This document shows positions 17,844 to 26,384 of a DNA stretch of 64,000 nucleotides, one piece after another. The DNA comes from Sphingopyxis sp. 113P3 (lineage in GTDB: Bacteria > Pseudomonadota > Alphaproteobacteria > Sphingomonadales > Sphingomonadaceae). The position numbers and the translations under genes are program-made. Numbering within the stretch: the stretch's first letter is position 1; every line of letters starts with the position of its first letter. The notes beneath the pieces are model-generated. The model saw nothing but the letters and a program-made list of their open reading frames with translations. It was not told the DNA's origin and did not search any database. The stretch is from positions 3,071,501-3,135,500 of the forward strand of contig NZ_CP009452.1 of NCBI RefSeq assembly GCF_001278035.1, in the 5' to 3' direction.

Positions 17844-19187
17844 ATGCTGACCGTTGCCGAAGCCCTCGACCGTGCGCAAATGCTGTGCGACGCCGCAACC
17901 CGTGCGGGCGCCGACGCCGCCGACGCGCTCTATTACTGCAATGCCGCGACCTCCGTGTCGATGCGCCTTGGCGCGCTCGAGGATGTCGAACGCTCCGAAA
18001 GCCAGGACATCAGCCTGCGCGTCTTCGTCGGCCAGCGAAGTGCGAGCGTGTCGACCGCCGATATGGATGCAAGCGAACTGGCAGGGCTGGTCGAACGCTG
18101 CGTCGCGATGGCGCGCGAGGCCCCCGAGGACCCCTATGCCGGCCTCGCGCCGGGCGAGCTGCTGTTCAAGGGGTCTCTCCCCGATCTCGATCTGGACGAT
18201 GGCAGCGAGGCCGACCCCGAGGCCCTCCGCGCGGCCGCGCTCAGGGTGGAGCAAGCTGCGCGCGCTGTGACCGGGGTCACGAACAGCGAGGGCGGCAGCG
18301 CAAGCCATAGCCGCACCCGCTTCGCGCTCGTAACGAGTCACGGCTTCGCGGGAGGTTATGGCGCGAGCGGGCACAGCCTCTCGGCGAGCGTCATCGCAGG
18401 CGAAGGCGCGGCGATGCAGCGTGATTACGGTTGGCACAGTGCCCATCATCTCTCCGACCTTGAAAGCGCCGATGACATCGGCACGCGCGCCGGACGGCGC
18501 GCCGTCGCGCGGCTGAACCCCGGCAAGGCGCCAGTCGGCAAGGTGCCTGTCGTCGTCGATCCGCGGGTCGGGAGCAGCCTGGTCGGCCATCTGCTCGGCG
18601 CGATCGCCGGCCCGGCCGTTGCGCGTGGAACCAGCTTTCTGCTCGGCAAGGAGGATCGCCAGCTGTTCGACAGCGCCATCGTCATTCGCGACGATCCGCA
18701 CCGTCTGCGCGGACTTCGCAGCCGCGCCTTCGACGGCGAGGGCCTGCCGACCGCGGCGCGCGACATCGTCGCGGACGGCCGGATCACCGGCTGGCTGCTC
18801 GATACCGCTTCGGCCAAGCAGCTCGGCCTTGCCCCCACCGGTCATGCGACCCGGGGCGGCGGTGCATCCGGGGTGAGCGCAAGCAATCTGCATCTTGCTC
18901 CCGGGGGGGTCACCCCCGCGGCGCTGATGGCGGACATAACCGAGGGGGTCTATATCACCGAGCTGATCGGCCAGGGGGTCAATCCGGTTACCGGCGACTA
19001 TAGCCGCGGCGCGTCGGGCTTCGTCATCCGCGACGGCGCAGTTGCCGGGCCCATCGCCGAATTCACGATAGCGGGAAATCTGATCGACATGTTCGCCGCG
19101 CTTGTGCCGGCGAATGATCTGGAGTTTCGCCACGCCACCAACGTTCCGACGCTGCGCATCGACGGCATGACCGTCGCGAGCAGCTAG
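17844..19187 (+). CDS. pmbA: TldE/PmbA family metallopeptidase subunit
   Basis: Partner of TldD in the TldD/E heterodimeric protease that processes modified peptides and helps degrade CcdA-like antitoxins. TldE is the non-catalytic member in the known complex. The 447-residue sequence shows family segments VSMRLGALEDVERSESQDISLRVFVGQR and VVVDPRVGSSLVGHLLGAIAGPAVARG, then GYLLDTASAKQLG-type and GASGVSASNLHLAPG stretches. tldD is not in the window. It is followed after 12 nt by a CysQ-like gene. Confidence 0.92.
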   Translation: MLTVAEALDRAQMLCDAATRAGADAADALYYCNAATSVSMRLGALEDVERSESQDISLRVFVGQRSASVSTADMDASELAGLVERCVAMAREAPEDPYAGLAPGELLFKGSLPDLDLDDGSEADPEALRAAALRVEQAARAVTGVTNSEGGSASHSRTRFALVTSHGFAGGYGASGHSLSASVIAGEGAAMQRDYGWHSAHHLSDLESADDIGTRAGRRAVARLNPGKAPVGKVPVVVDPRVGSSLVGHLLGAIAGPAVARGTSFLLGKEDRQLFDSAIVIRDDPHRLRGLRSRAFDGEGLPTAARDIVADGRITGWLLDTASAKQLGLAPTGHATRGGGASGVSASNLHLAPGGVTPAALMADITEGVYITELIGQGVNPVTGDYSRGASGFVIRDGAVAGPIAEFTIAGNLIDMFAALVPANDLEFRHATNVPTLRIDGMTVASS

Positions 19188-19199
19188 ACGGGGGCAGGC

Positions 19200-19985
19200 T
19201 TGCCGGGCCGCAATCTTGAAGCGGTGATTGCCGCAACGCGCGAGGTCGGGGACATGGCGATGGCGCGCTGGCGGGGAGAGGGCCAGGCGATCGACGTTTG
19301 GCACAAGTCGCACGACAATCCCGTGAGCGACGTCGACCTCGCGGTCGACGCGCGCCTGAAGGCGGTTCTTGGCGCGATGGTCCCTGAAGCGGGGTGGCTG
19401 TCGGAGGAGACCGCGGACAATGACGCGCGTCTATCACGGCGTGCCATGTGGTGCGTCGACCCGATCGACGGGACACGCGATTTCATCCGGGGGCGTCCGG
19501 GCTGGGCGGTGTCGGTGGCCCTTGTGGTCGATGGCACGCCGGAACTTGGGGTGCTCTACGCCCCCGCGCTGGACGAATTATGGGTCGCTCAGCGCGGCGA
19601 GGGCGCCCAGCTTAACGGCGAGCCGCTGCGGGCAAGCCGCCGCACGCAATTCGGCGGCGCACGCGTGCCCGCCGACAATCTGCCAAAGATCGACCGCGAT
19701 CTCGTCATGGTAACCAAGCCGAACAGCATCGCGCTGCGCATGGCGCTCGTTGCCGACGACCGCGCCGATCTGGTTGCGACGCTGCGCTGGGGGTTCGAAT
19801 GGGACGTCGCGGCAGCGGCGCTGATCGCAACCGAAGCTGGCGCGACCGTCACCGACGCTTTTGGCGCGCCGCTCGTCTTCAATACGCCGCGGGCCCAGGC
19901 CTTCGGCGTCATCGCCTGCGCTCCCGGCATCCACGATGCCGTCGTCGCCCGCCTCCGCGATCGCGCCGTCGCGCTGACATCCTGA
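19200..19985 (+). CDS. cysQ: 3'(2'),5'-bisphosphate nucleotidase / inositol phosphatase family
   Basis: Mg-dependent phosphatase of the IMPase superfamily. The metal-site motifs are LSEETADN (Glu-Glu), WCVDPIDGTRDFIRG (DPIDGT) and GFEWDVAAAALIATEAGATVTD (WDxAA). This fits CysQ, which removes 3'-phosphoadenosine 5'-phosphate left by sulfate assimilation; inositol monophosphatase activity is the alternative. A TTG at 19200 after GGGGGCAGG is the likely start, giving 261 residues. No other sulfur genes are adjacent. Confidence 0.8.
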   Translation: MPGRNLEAVIAATREVGDMAMARWRGEGQAIDVWHKSHDNPVSDVDLAVDARLKAVLGAMVPEAGWLSEETADNDARLSRRAMWCVDPIDGTRDFIRGRPGWAVSVALVVDGTPELGVLYAPALDELWVAQRGEGAQLNGEPLRASRRTQFGGARVPADNLPKIDRDLVMVTKPNSIALRMALVADDRADLVATLRWGFEWDVAAAALIATEAGATVTDAFGAPLVFNTPRAQAFGVIACAPGIHDAVVARLRDRAVALTS

Positions 19986-20052
19986 TCTTGCGCTTCAGAC
20001 CTTGCGGGCGTATCGCGTGTCGGCTGGAGCGGGGTCACCCTTTCGATCGCCC

Positions 20053-20062
20053 ACAAAAGCGG
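20053..20062. repeat. Target-site duplication, left copy (ISAs1 copy 1)
   Basis: ACAAAAGCGG directly left of the IS. The identical 10 bp stands at 21301-21310 on the right side. Confidence 0.95.
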
Positions 20063-21300
20063 CAGGGGAATCGCTTCAGGTTAACGCGGGGTCTTGAGTG
20101 AGGAGTTTCTGGAGGTAGTCGGGATTGAGGTTGGCGAGTTTTCGCCGGACCTTGAGGCTGTGCTTATCGTCCTGAGCGCGCACGAGGTTCATGGCCATGT
20201 GTTTGACGACGGCCATATTTTGGGGGCCGGAACCGGTTCTGAGGCGGGCGAGGTCGTCATGGAAGACGACATCGAGGACCCAGTGAAGCCGGTTTTCGAT
20301 GCCCCAATGGGCGCGTACGGCAGCGGCGAAGCTTTTGGCATCGAGCTTGGCAGAGGAGAGATAATAACGTCGCTCCTGCTCGAGGCGCCCCTGTCGTTCG
20401 ACTTGGGTTTCGACCATCGCGATCATGGCGAGATGCGGGAATCGTGGTTCGTCGGGATAGCGCCGGTCGGAGAACAGCCAATCCACCTCGTGGCATACGA
20501 CATGACGCCTGCTCTCGAGGCGGCCGTGATCCTTTTCGACCGTTTCGAAGGGCTCGGAGAGCTGATCGGCAGGCGGCTCGGCGAAGAAGCGGACCACATC
20601 CCTATAGGTAGCAGGCCGGTTGGCTTTGAGCGCCAGCAAATAATCACCCCCCTTCGCCACGATCTTCTCGGCGATCTCGCTCTGGGTGCCCATGGCGTCG
20701 ATCGTCACCAGCGCGCCCTTGAGTTCCAGTCGCTCGAGCAGGCGCGGAATGGCGACGATCTCGTTCGATTTATGCTCGATCGCCTCCTGTCCCAGAACCA
20801 GACGCTGGCGCGTCGCCCAGGCGGATACCATGTGCAGCGGATCACGGCCGCGGCCGCGGTCATGCGACCGGCGCGAGGTCTTGCCGTCGATCGCGATAAT
20901 GTCCGGCTCCTGCTCGCGAAGCGTCTCTACCCAGCTCGCAAAGCAGGATTTGAACAGCTCCTCGTCGATCGCATTGATCACGTCGTTCAAAGTGTCGTGC
21001 GCCGGTATCCCGCGCTCAAAGGGCAGAAAGCGGCGCAGGAAGTCCAGACGCTGCTGTCCCCACAGCCTGATCTCGACAAAATCTTCCATTCCGCTCAGCG
21101 TCGCGGACAGAACCAGAAACAGGATCTCTCGAAGTGGATAGATCACCCGCCATTGCTGGCGCGGATCCTTCAGCGCCGAAAAATGATCCAGTAGCGATAC
21201 AGTGCCGGCCATCAAATGCCCCCTCCTAGGTGGAGCACCCCTGAATCAGCTCAGCTCTTCAATCGCCACCCCCAATCGTTAACCTGAAGCGATTGCCCTG
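20063..21300 (-). mobile_element. ISAs1-family insertion sequence, copy 1
   Basis: A complete 1238-bp element. Both ends start CAGGG and share terminal inverted repeats built on AATCGCTTCAGGTTAACG; over the outer 24 bp there is one mismatch (CAGGGG left, CAGGGC right). A perfect 10-bp target duplication ACAAAAGCGG flanks it. One transposase gene fills it on the minus strand, and its stop codon lies inside the left repeat. It is inserted between cysQ and rpsM, with its right end 20 bp before the -35 of the rpsM promoter. Confidence 0.96.
20076..21215 (-). CDS. ISAs1 family transposase, copy 1
   Basis: A 379-residue DDE transposase. The N-terminal family domain begins LLDHFSALKDPRQQWRVIYPLREILFLVL. 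The catalytic Asp residues are in IIAIDGKTSR and ALVTIDAMGTQ and the Glu is in HWGIENRLHWVLDVVF. It is uninterrupted and so possibly active. It differs from the copy at 36123 at five residues (REQE, TYRD, FAEP and DQLSE here). Confidence 0.96.
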   Translation of the reverse strand: MMAGTVSLLDHFSALKDPRQQWRVIYPLREILFLVLSATLSGMEDFVEIRLWGQQRLDFLRRFLPFERGIPAHDTLNDVINAIDEELFKSCFASWVETLREQEPDIIAIDGKTSRRSHDRGRGRDPLHMVSAWATRQRLVLGQEAIEHKSNEIVAIPRLLERLELKGALVTIDAMGTQSEIAEKIVAKGGDYLLALKANRPATYRDVVRFFAEPPADQLSEPFETVEKDHGRLESRRHVVCHEVDWLFSDRRYPDEPRFPHLAMIAMVETQVERQGRLEQERRYYLSSAKLDAKSFAAAVRAHWGIENRLHWVLDVVFHDDLARLRTGSGPQNMAVVKHMAMNLVRAQDDKHSLKVRRKLANLNPDYLQKLLTQDPALT

Positions 21301-21310
21301 ACAAAAGCGG
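21301..21310. repeat. Target-site duplication, right copy (ISAs1 copy 1)
   Basis: ACAAAAGCGG, identical to 20053-20062. Joining the flanks at one copy restores the pre-insertion sequence ahead of rpsM. Confidence 0.95.
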
Positions 21311-21319
21311 TCGGATCGC

Positions 21320-21348
21320 TTGACATTGGGTGCGACTCTCCTTAGCTG
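21320..21348 (+). promoter_or_regulatory. Probable rpsM operon promoter
   Basis: TTGACA at 21320-21325, a 17-bp spacer and TAGCTG at 21343-21348, about 136 bp before rpsM. The -35 is a perfect consensus and the -10 is weak. The IS end and its target duplication stop just upstream, so the core promoter appears spared. Confidence 0.5.
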
Positions 21349-21483
21349 CACCCCATTCCGACAGGCTGACCGGACGGCGAATCGCAGCGAGCGAATTCGT
21401 GGTCCGTTTTTTGCGTTGGAAATCAGACGCTTTGAGATAGGGCCGTTTGCCAGCGCGCCCTGTGGAGCAGGAGAAAGTTTGCA

Positions 21484-21852
21484 ATGGCTCGTATCGCGGG
21501 TGTCAATCTCCCGACCAACAAGCGCGTGATCATCGCGCTCACCTACATCCACGGCATCGGTCGCAAGACTGCCGTCGACATCGCCGACAAGCTGGGGATC
21601 GACCACAGCCGCCGCATCCAGGACCTGTCGGACGCCGAAGTCCTGCAGATCCGCGAGGCGATCGACGCCGACCACACGGTCGAGGGCGATCTTCGCCGCA
21701 ACACGGCGATGAACATCAAGCGCCTGATGGACCTCGCCTGCTATCGCGGCCTGCGTCATCGCAAGGGCCTTCCCGTTCGCGGCCAGCGCACGCACACCAA
21801 CGCGCGCACCCGCAAGGGCAAGGCGAAGCCGATCGCCGGCAAGAAGAAGTAA
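21484..21852 (+). CDS. rpsM: 30S ribosomal protein S13 (uS13)
   Basis: 122 residues beginning [26 protein letters not shown] and ending with the basic tail [21 protein letters not shown] that contacts tRNA in the ribosome head. AGGAGAAAG lies before the start. First gene of the alpha operon rpsM-rpsK-rpoA-rplQ. The genes usually found before it (secY, adk) are not here; cysQ and an IS precede it instead. Confidence 0.98.
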   Translation: MARIAGVNLPTNKRVIIALTYIHGIGRKTAVDIADKLGIDHSRRIQDLSDAEVLQIREAIDADHTVEGDLRRNTAMNIKRLMDLACYRGLRHRKGLPVRGQRTHTNARTRKGKAKPIAGKKK

Positions 21853-21930
21853 GCCGGTTTTTCCGCGCCGGCGGCCGCCCGTTTCGGCTGCGCCCCGGCC
21901 CGCTTCATGGATTAGGTAGGATTCAGCATC

Positions 21931-22320
21931 ATGGCTCGTGAACCGCAGCGCCTTCGCCGGCGCGAACGCAAGAATATCTCGTCGGGTGTGGCCCACGTCA
22001 ACGCGACTTTCAACAACACGATGATCACCATCACCGACGCGCAGGGCAATGCAATTGCCTGGTCGAGCGCCGGCATGATGGGCTTCAAGGGCAGCCGCAA
22101 ATCGACTCCCTACGCTGCGCAGGTTTGCGCCGAGGATGCAGGCAAGAAGGCCGCCGAACATGGTGTCCGCACGCTTGAGGTCGAGGTCAAGGGCCCCGGC
22201 GCAGGCCGCGAGTCGGCCCTGCGGGCCCTGCAGGCAGTCGGTTTCCACATCACCTCGATCCGCGACGTGACCCCGATCCCGCACAATGGCGTCCGCCCGG
22301 CCAAGCGCCGCCGCGTCTGA
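21931..22320 (+). CDS. rpsK: 30S ribosomal protein S11 (uS11)
   Basis: 129 residues with the canonical S11 blocks [43 protein letters not shown] and the C-terminal [10 protein letters not shown]. It is a platform protein of the small subunit. It lies 78 bp after rpsM and 103 bp before rpoA on the same strand. Confidence 0.98.
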   Translation: MAREPQRLRRRERKNISSGVAHVNATFNNTMITITDAQGNAIAWSSAGMMGFKGSRKSTPYAAQVCAEDAGKKAAEHGVRTLEVEVKGPGAGRESALRALQAVGFHITSIRDVTPIPHNGVRPAKRRRV

Positions 22321-22423
22321 CGTCTTTTAAGGGGGCGTCCCACGCCGGGGCGCCGCCCGCACCAAATCTCTCGCTGGACCGGTGGCCGACCCCCGCCTGT
22401 CCCGCCAAAGCAAAGGGAAGTCC

Positions 22424-23482
22424 ATGACTGTCAATATCCGGAACTGGCAGGAATTGAAGAAGCCCAGCAACCTGGAAATCAAGGCCGGCGGCGACGGCAA
22501 GCGCAAGGCGACCTTCGTGGCCGAACCGCTCGAGCGCGGTTTTGGCCTGACGCTCGGCAACGCGCTGCGCCGCGTGCTGCTCTCGTCGCTCCAGGGCGCT
22601 GCAATCACCTCGATCAAGATCGAGAATGTGCTCCACGAATTCTCCAGCCTCGCCGGCGTTCGGGAAGATGTCACCGACATCGTTCTCAACGTGAAGCAGA
22701 TCGCGCTCAAGATGGAAGGCGAAGGCCCGAAGCGGCTCCAGCTTTCGGCAACCGGGCCCGCGACGGTAAAGGCGGGCGACATCATGGTGTCGGGTGACAT
22801 CAAGGTGATGAACCCCAACCATGTCATCTGCCACCTCGACGAGGGTGCGACGCTCAACATGGAACTCGTTGCCGATACCGGCAAGGGTTATGTTCCGGCT
22901 ACCGCCAACCGCCCGGCCGACGCACCGATCGGTCTGATCCCGGTCGACTCGCTCTATTCGCCCGTCCGTCAGGTCGCCTACAAGGTCGACAATGCCCGCA
23001 TCGGGCAGGAGCTTGACTATGACAAGCTCAACCTGACCGTCGAAACCGACGGGACGGTCACGCCGGAAGATGCTGTCGCCTATGCCGCGCGCATCCTTCA
23101 GGACCAGCTGCAGGTCTTCGTCCACTTCGAAGAAGCGATGAACGACAGCGGCCTGATCGGCATGGCAGCCCCCTCGGCAGCCAGCGACGAATCGGACGTC
23201 AATCAGCTGAACCGCTTCCTTCTGAAAAAGGTCGACGAGCTCGAACTCTCGGTCCGCAGTGCAAACTGCCTCAAGAACGACAACATCATCTACATCGGTG
23301 ACCTCGTTCAGAAGACCGAAGCCGAAATGCTGCGCACCCCGAACTTCGGTCGCAAGTCCTTGAACGAAATCAAGGAAGTGCTCTCGTCGATGGGTCTGCG
23401 CCTCGGCATGGATATCCCGGGCTGGCCGCCCGAGAACATCGAGGAAATGGCCAAGAAGCTCGAGCAGGAACTGCTGGGCTAA
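22424..23482 (+). CDS. rpoA: DNA-directed RNA polymerase subunit alpha
   Basis: 352 residues: N-terminal assembly domain ([31 protein letters not shown], about 30-60) and C-terminal DNA/activator-binding domain (about 265-335, with [34 protein letters not shown]). The start at 22424 ([16 protein letters not shown]) has AAAGGGAAG upstream; in-frame codons before it are not conserved. Confidence 0.98.
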   Translation: MTVNIRNWQELKKPSNLEIKAGGDGKRKATFVAEPLERGFGLTLGNALRRVLLSSLQGAAITSIKIENVLHEFSSLAGVREDVTDIVLNVKQIALKMEGEGPKRLQLSATGPATVKAGDIMVSGDIKVMNPNHVICHLDEGATLNMELVADTGKGYVPATANRPADAPIGLIPVDSLYSPVRQVAYKVDNARIGQELDYDKLNLTVETDGTVTPEDAVAYAARILQDQLQVFVHFEEAMNDSGLIGMAAPSAASDESDVNQLNRFLLKKVDELELSVRSANCLKNDNIIYIGDLVQKTEAEMLRTPNFGRKSLNEIKEVLSSMGLRLGMDIPGWPPENIEEMAKKLEQELLG

Positions 23483-23493
23483 AGATGGCATTC

Positions 23494-23513
23494 GCCCCGG
23501 CGAAAGCCGGGGC
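23494..23513 (+). other. Perfect GAAA-loop hairpin between rpoA and rplQ
   Basis: 8-bp stem GCCCCGGC/GCCGGGGC with a GAAA tetraloop, 11 nt after the rpoA stop. There is no T run behind it, so it is more likely an mRNA-stabilising or pausing element than a terminator. Confidence 0.6.
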
Positions 23514-23603
23514 TGCTATCGCGGTGGGAAAAGGGTCGGCCCCTTAAATCGACCTGGCTTGGGGTACCTCGCACGGCCCCTTTGACAAACGAAGGAAAGT
23601 ATC

Positions 23604-24023
23604 ATGCGTCATAAATCGGGTGGCCGGAAGCTGCAGCGCACCAGCGCGCACCGCACGGCCCTGTTCCGCAACATGTCGGCCGCACTCATCAAGCATGAAC
23701 AGATCACGACGACCGTCGCCAAGGCGAAGGAACTGCGTCCCTATGTCGAAAAGCTCGTGACGCTCGCCAAGCGCGGCGGGCTTGCCAATCGCCGCCTCGC
23801 CAAGAGCCGGCTGATGGACGACACCCAGCTCACCAAGCTGTTCGACGTGCTCGCCGAGCGTTACAAGGACCGCAACGGCGGCTACACCCGTATCATCAAG
23901 GCCGGCATCCGCGCTTCCGACGCCGCTCCGATCGCGATCATCGAGTTCGTCGACCGCGACGTGGAAGCCAAGGGCCAGGATTCTGGCCCGGTGAACGCCG
24001 AGGATGAATTCGAGGACGCCTGA
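23604..24023 (+). CDS. rplQ: 50S ribosomal protein L17 (bL17)
   Basis: 139 residues. [29 protein letters not shown] and [23 protein letters not shown] are L17 hallmarks, and the C-terminal extension is acidic (NAEDEFEDA). Last gene of the alpha operon, closed by a strong terminator at 24047. Confidence 0.98.
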   Translation: MRHKSGGRKLQRTSAHRTALFRNMSAALIKHEQITTTVAKAKELRPYVEKLVTLAKRGGLANRRLAKSRLMDDTQLTKLFDVLAERYKDRNGGYTRIIKAGIRASDAAPIAIIEFVDRDVEAKGQDSGPVNAEDEFEDA

Positions 24024-24046
24024 CAAGGACCTTGATCACAGACATG

Positions 24047-24079
24047 AAGGGCGGCCCCGACAGGAAGGCCGCCCTTTTT
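24047..24079 (+). terminator. Rho-independent terminator of the alpha operon
   Basis: Perfect 10-bp stem AAGGGCGGCC/GGCCGCCCTT with a 10-nt loop and following Ts, 24 nt after the rplQ stop. Confidence 0.9.
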
Positions 24080-24105
24080 CGTTGGGGCGCGGCGCGAGCG
24101 CCTTT

Positions 24106-24137
24106 CCCCCAATCGTTAACCTGAAGCGATTGCCCTG
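24106..24137. repeat. Solo 32-bp right end of ISAs1
   Basis: These 32 bp are identical to the right terminus of both full ISAs1 copies (5 Cs, then AATCGTTAACCTGAAGCGAT, then TGCCCTG). No transposase or left end is nearby. The arms GGGGCGCGG (about 24084) and CCGCGCCCC (about 24139) flank it. It is probably the scar of a deleted element or an orphan IS end behind the rplQ terminator. Confidence 0.85.
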
Positions 24138-24224
24138 CCCGCGCCCCGAATCCCCTTGCCCGCTCCTTTTCCATCCTTACAGTGCCGCGCATTATTATTA
24201 CCCGACGATGAGGATCGCCTTGCC

Positions 24225-26384
24225 ATGTCCCGACCTGCCTTTCGCGCCCCGCTGGCGCTGGCCCTGCTGATGTCGGCTCCCGCCAGTGCGCAGGCTGCCG
24301 AAAGGGCGACAGCGACCGCTCCCGCGCTCTCGCTCACCTATCCCGACACGGTGCGCGGCGACACCGTCGAAACCCAGTTCGGGGTTGATGTCGCTGATCC
24401 CTATCGCTGGCTCGAGGATGATGTCCGCGTCAATCCCAAGGTCGCGGAGTGGGTGGCCGCCGAGAACGCGGTCACCGACGCCTATCTCGACACATTGCCG
24501 GGACGCGACATCTTTGCGAAGCGGATGAGCGAGCTTTATAATTATGAGCGGTTCGGCCTCCCGGAAAAAGCGGGCAACCGCTATTTCTACACCCGCAATG
24601 ACGGGCTGCAGCCGCAGTCGGTGCTCTATGTCCGCGAGGGACTGACGGGCGAAGCCAGGGTGCTGATCGATCCTAACGGGTGGGCCAAAGACGGCGCGAC
24701 CGCGCTCGCGGAATGGACGCCGTCGAAGGATGGCGCCTATCTGCTCTATTCGGTGCAGGACGGCGGGACCGATTGGCGCATCGTTCGTGTGATGGACGTT
24801 GCGACCGGCAATGACCTGCCCGACGAGGTGCAATGGGTAAAATATTCCGCGCTCGACTGGGCGAAGGACGGCAGCGGCTTTTACTATTCGCGATTTCCAG
24901 CGCCCGACGCGCGCGATGCTTTCCAGTCGCTCAACGAAAACCACGCCATCTATTTTCACAGGCTCGGCACGCCGCAGTCCGAGGACGTGCTGATCCACGC
25001 CTCACCGGACAAGCCCGCACTCAACCATAGCGCCCAGGTGACGGATGATGGGCAATATCTCATCGTGACGTCCTCGGAGGGAACCGACGAACGCTATGGT
25101 GTGACGCTTTATCAGCTCGGCAAGAAGGGCGCGAAGCCCCGTGTGCTCGTCGGGGATTTTGCGAATAACTGGGAATATGTCGGCAACGAGGGGCCGCTCT
25201 TCATCTTCCTCACCAACAAGGATGCGCCGCGCCAGCGGATCGTCGCAATGGATATCCGCAGGCCGAAGGCGCTGACGCCGTTGGTCGCGGAGAGTGAGGC
25301 GACGCTCGTCGGGGCCTCGCAGGTCGGAAACCGCATCATTCTCTCCTATCTCGGCGATGCGAAGTCGGAAGCCCGGATGGTGACACTGGCCGGCCAGCCC
25401 GTCGCCAATATCAATCTCGCCGACATCGGAGCCGCCGCGGGCTTCGGCGGCAAGCCGGGAGATCCCGAGACCTTTTACTCCTTTTCGAGCTACGCGCGGC
25501 CAACGACCATCTACCGGCTTGATACGTTGACCGGAGCGAGCAGCATCTTCGCCGAACCCAAGCTGACCTTCGACCCCAGGCAATTCTCGGTCGAGCAGCG
25601 TTTCTATCATTCGAAGGACGGCACCGAGGTGCCAATGTTCCTGGTCATGAAGAAGGGAATCGACCGCAGCAAAGGTTCACCGACGCTGCTTTACGGCTAC
25701 GGCGGCTTCAACGTCTCGATGATCCCCGCCTTCTCGCCGACCAAGCTCGCCTGGGTCGACAAGGGTGGCGTGCTTGCCATCGCGAACCTCCGCGGCGGCG
25801 GCGAATATGGCAAGGCGTGGCACGATGCCGGCCGCCTCGACAAGAAGCAGAACGTCTTCGACGATTTCATCGCCGCGGGGGAATATCTGATCCGCGAAGG
25901 GATCACAGGCAAAGGGCAGCTGGCGATCGAGGGCGGGTCGAACGGGGGGCTCCTAGTCGGCGCGGTCACCAACCAGCGCCCCGATCTTTTCGCCGTCGCG
26001 CTGCCTGCGGTCGGCGTGATGGACATGCTGCGCTTCGACCGCTTCACCGCCGGGCGTTATTGGGTCGACGATTATGGTTATCCCTCAAAAGAGGCGGATT
26101 TCCACAACCTCTTGTCCTATTCACCCTATCACAACATCAAGGACGGCGTCGAATATCCCGCGGTCCTGGTGACAACCGCCGACACCGACGATCGCGTGGT
26201 GCCAGGGCACAGCTTCAAATATGCCGCAGCGCTCCAGCACGCCAAGGTAGGCGACAAGCCGCACCTCATCCGAATCGAGACACGCGCCGGCCACGGGTCG
26301 GGCAAGCCGACCGACAAGATCATCGCCGAGGCGGCAGATAAATACGCCTTCGCCGCGAAATGGACCGGACTGAACGTCGAATAG
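24225..26384 (+). CDS. Prolyl oligopeptidase (S9A)
   Basis: Exported proline-specific endopeptidase for short peptides. The start at 24225 gives a Sec signal (MSRPAFRAPLALALLMSAPASAQA) and 719 residues. The propeller covers about 100-430. The catalytic domain has LLYGYGGFNVSMIP, NLRGGGEYGKAWHDAGRL, the nucleophile in EGGSNGGLLVGA, Asp in TTADTDDRVVPGHSFKY and His in RAGHGSGKPTDK. The end overlaps the next gene by 25 bp. Confidence 0.95.
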   Translation: MSRPAFRAPLALALLMSAPASAQAAERATATAPALSLTYPDTVRGDTVETQFGVDVADPYRWLEDDVRVNPKVAEWVAAENAVTDAYLDTLPGRDIFAKRMSELYNYERFGLPEKAGNRYFYTRNDGLQPQSVLYVREGLTGEARVLIDPNGWAKDGATALAEWTPSKDGAYLLYSVQDGGTDWRIVRVMDVATGNDLPDEVQWVKYSALDWAKDGSGFYYSRFPAPDARDAFQSLNENHAIYFHRLGTPQSEDVLIHASPDKPALNHSAQVTDDGQYLIVTSSEGTDERYGVTLYQLGKKGAKPRVLVGDFANNWEYVGNEGPLFIFLTNKDAPRQRIVAMDIRRPKALTPLVAESEATLVGASQVGNRIILSYLGDAKSEARMVTLAGQPVANINLADIGAAAGFGGKPGDPETFYSFSSYARPTTIYRLDTLTGASSIFAEPKLTFDPRQFSVEQRFYHSKDGTEVPMFLVMKKGIDRSKGSPTLLYGYGGFNVSMIPAFSPTKLAWVDKGGVLAIANLRGGGEYGKAWHDAGRLDKKQNVFDDFIAAGEYLIREGITGKGQLAIEGGSNGGLLVGAVTNQRPDLFAVALPAVGVMDMLRFDRFTAGRYWVDDYGYPSKEADFHNLLSYSPYHNIKDGVEYPAVLVTTADTDDRVVPGHSFKYAAALQHAKVGDKPHLIRIETRAGHGSGKPTDKIIAEAADKYAFAAKWTGLNVE

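Noticed and set aside
17604..19313. 569-codon minus-strand frame opposite pmbA
   Set aside because: It mirrors codons of pmbA and cysQ, has no family motif and no ribosome site.
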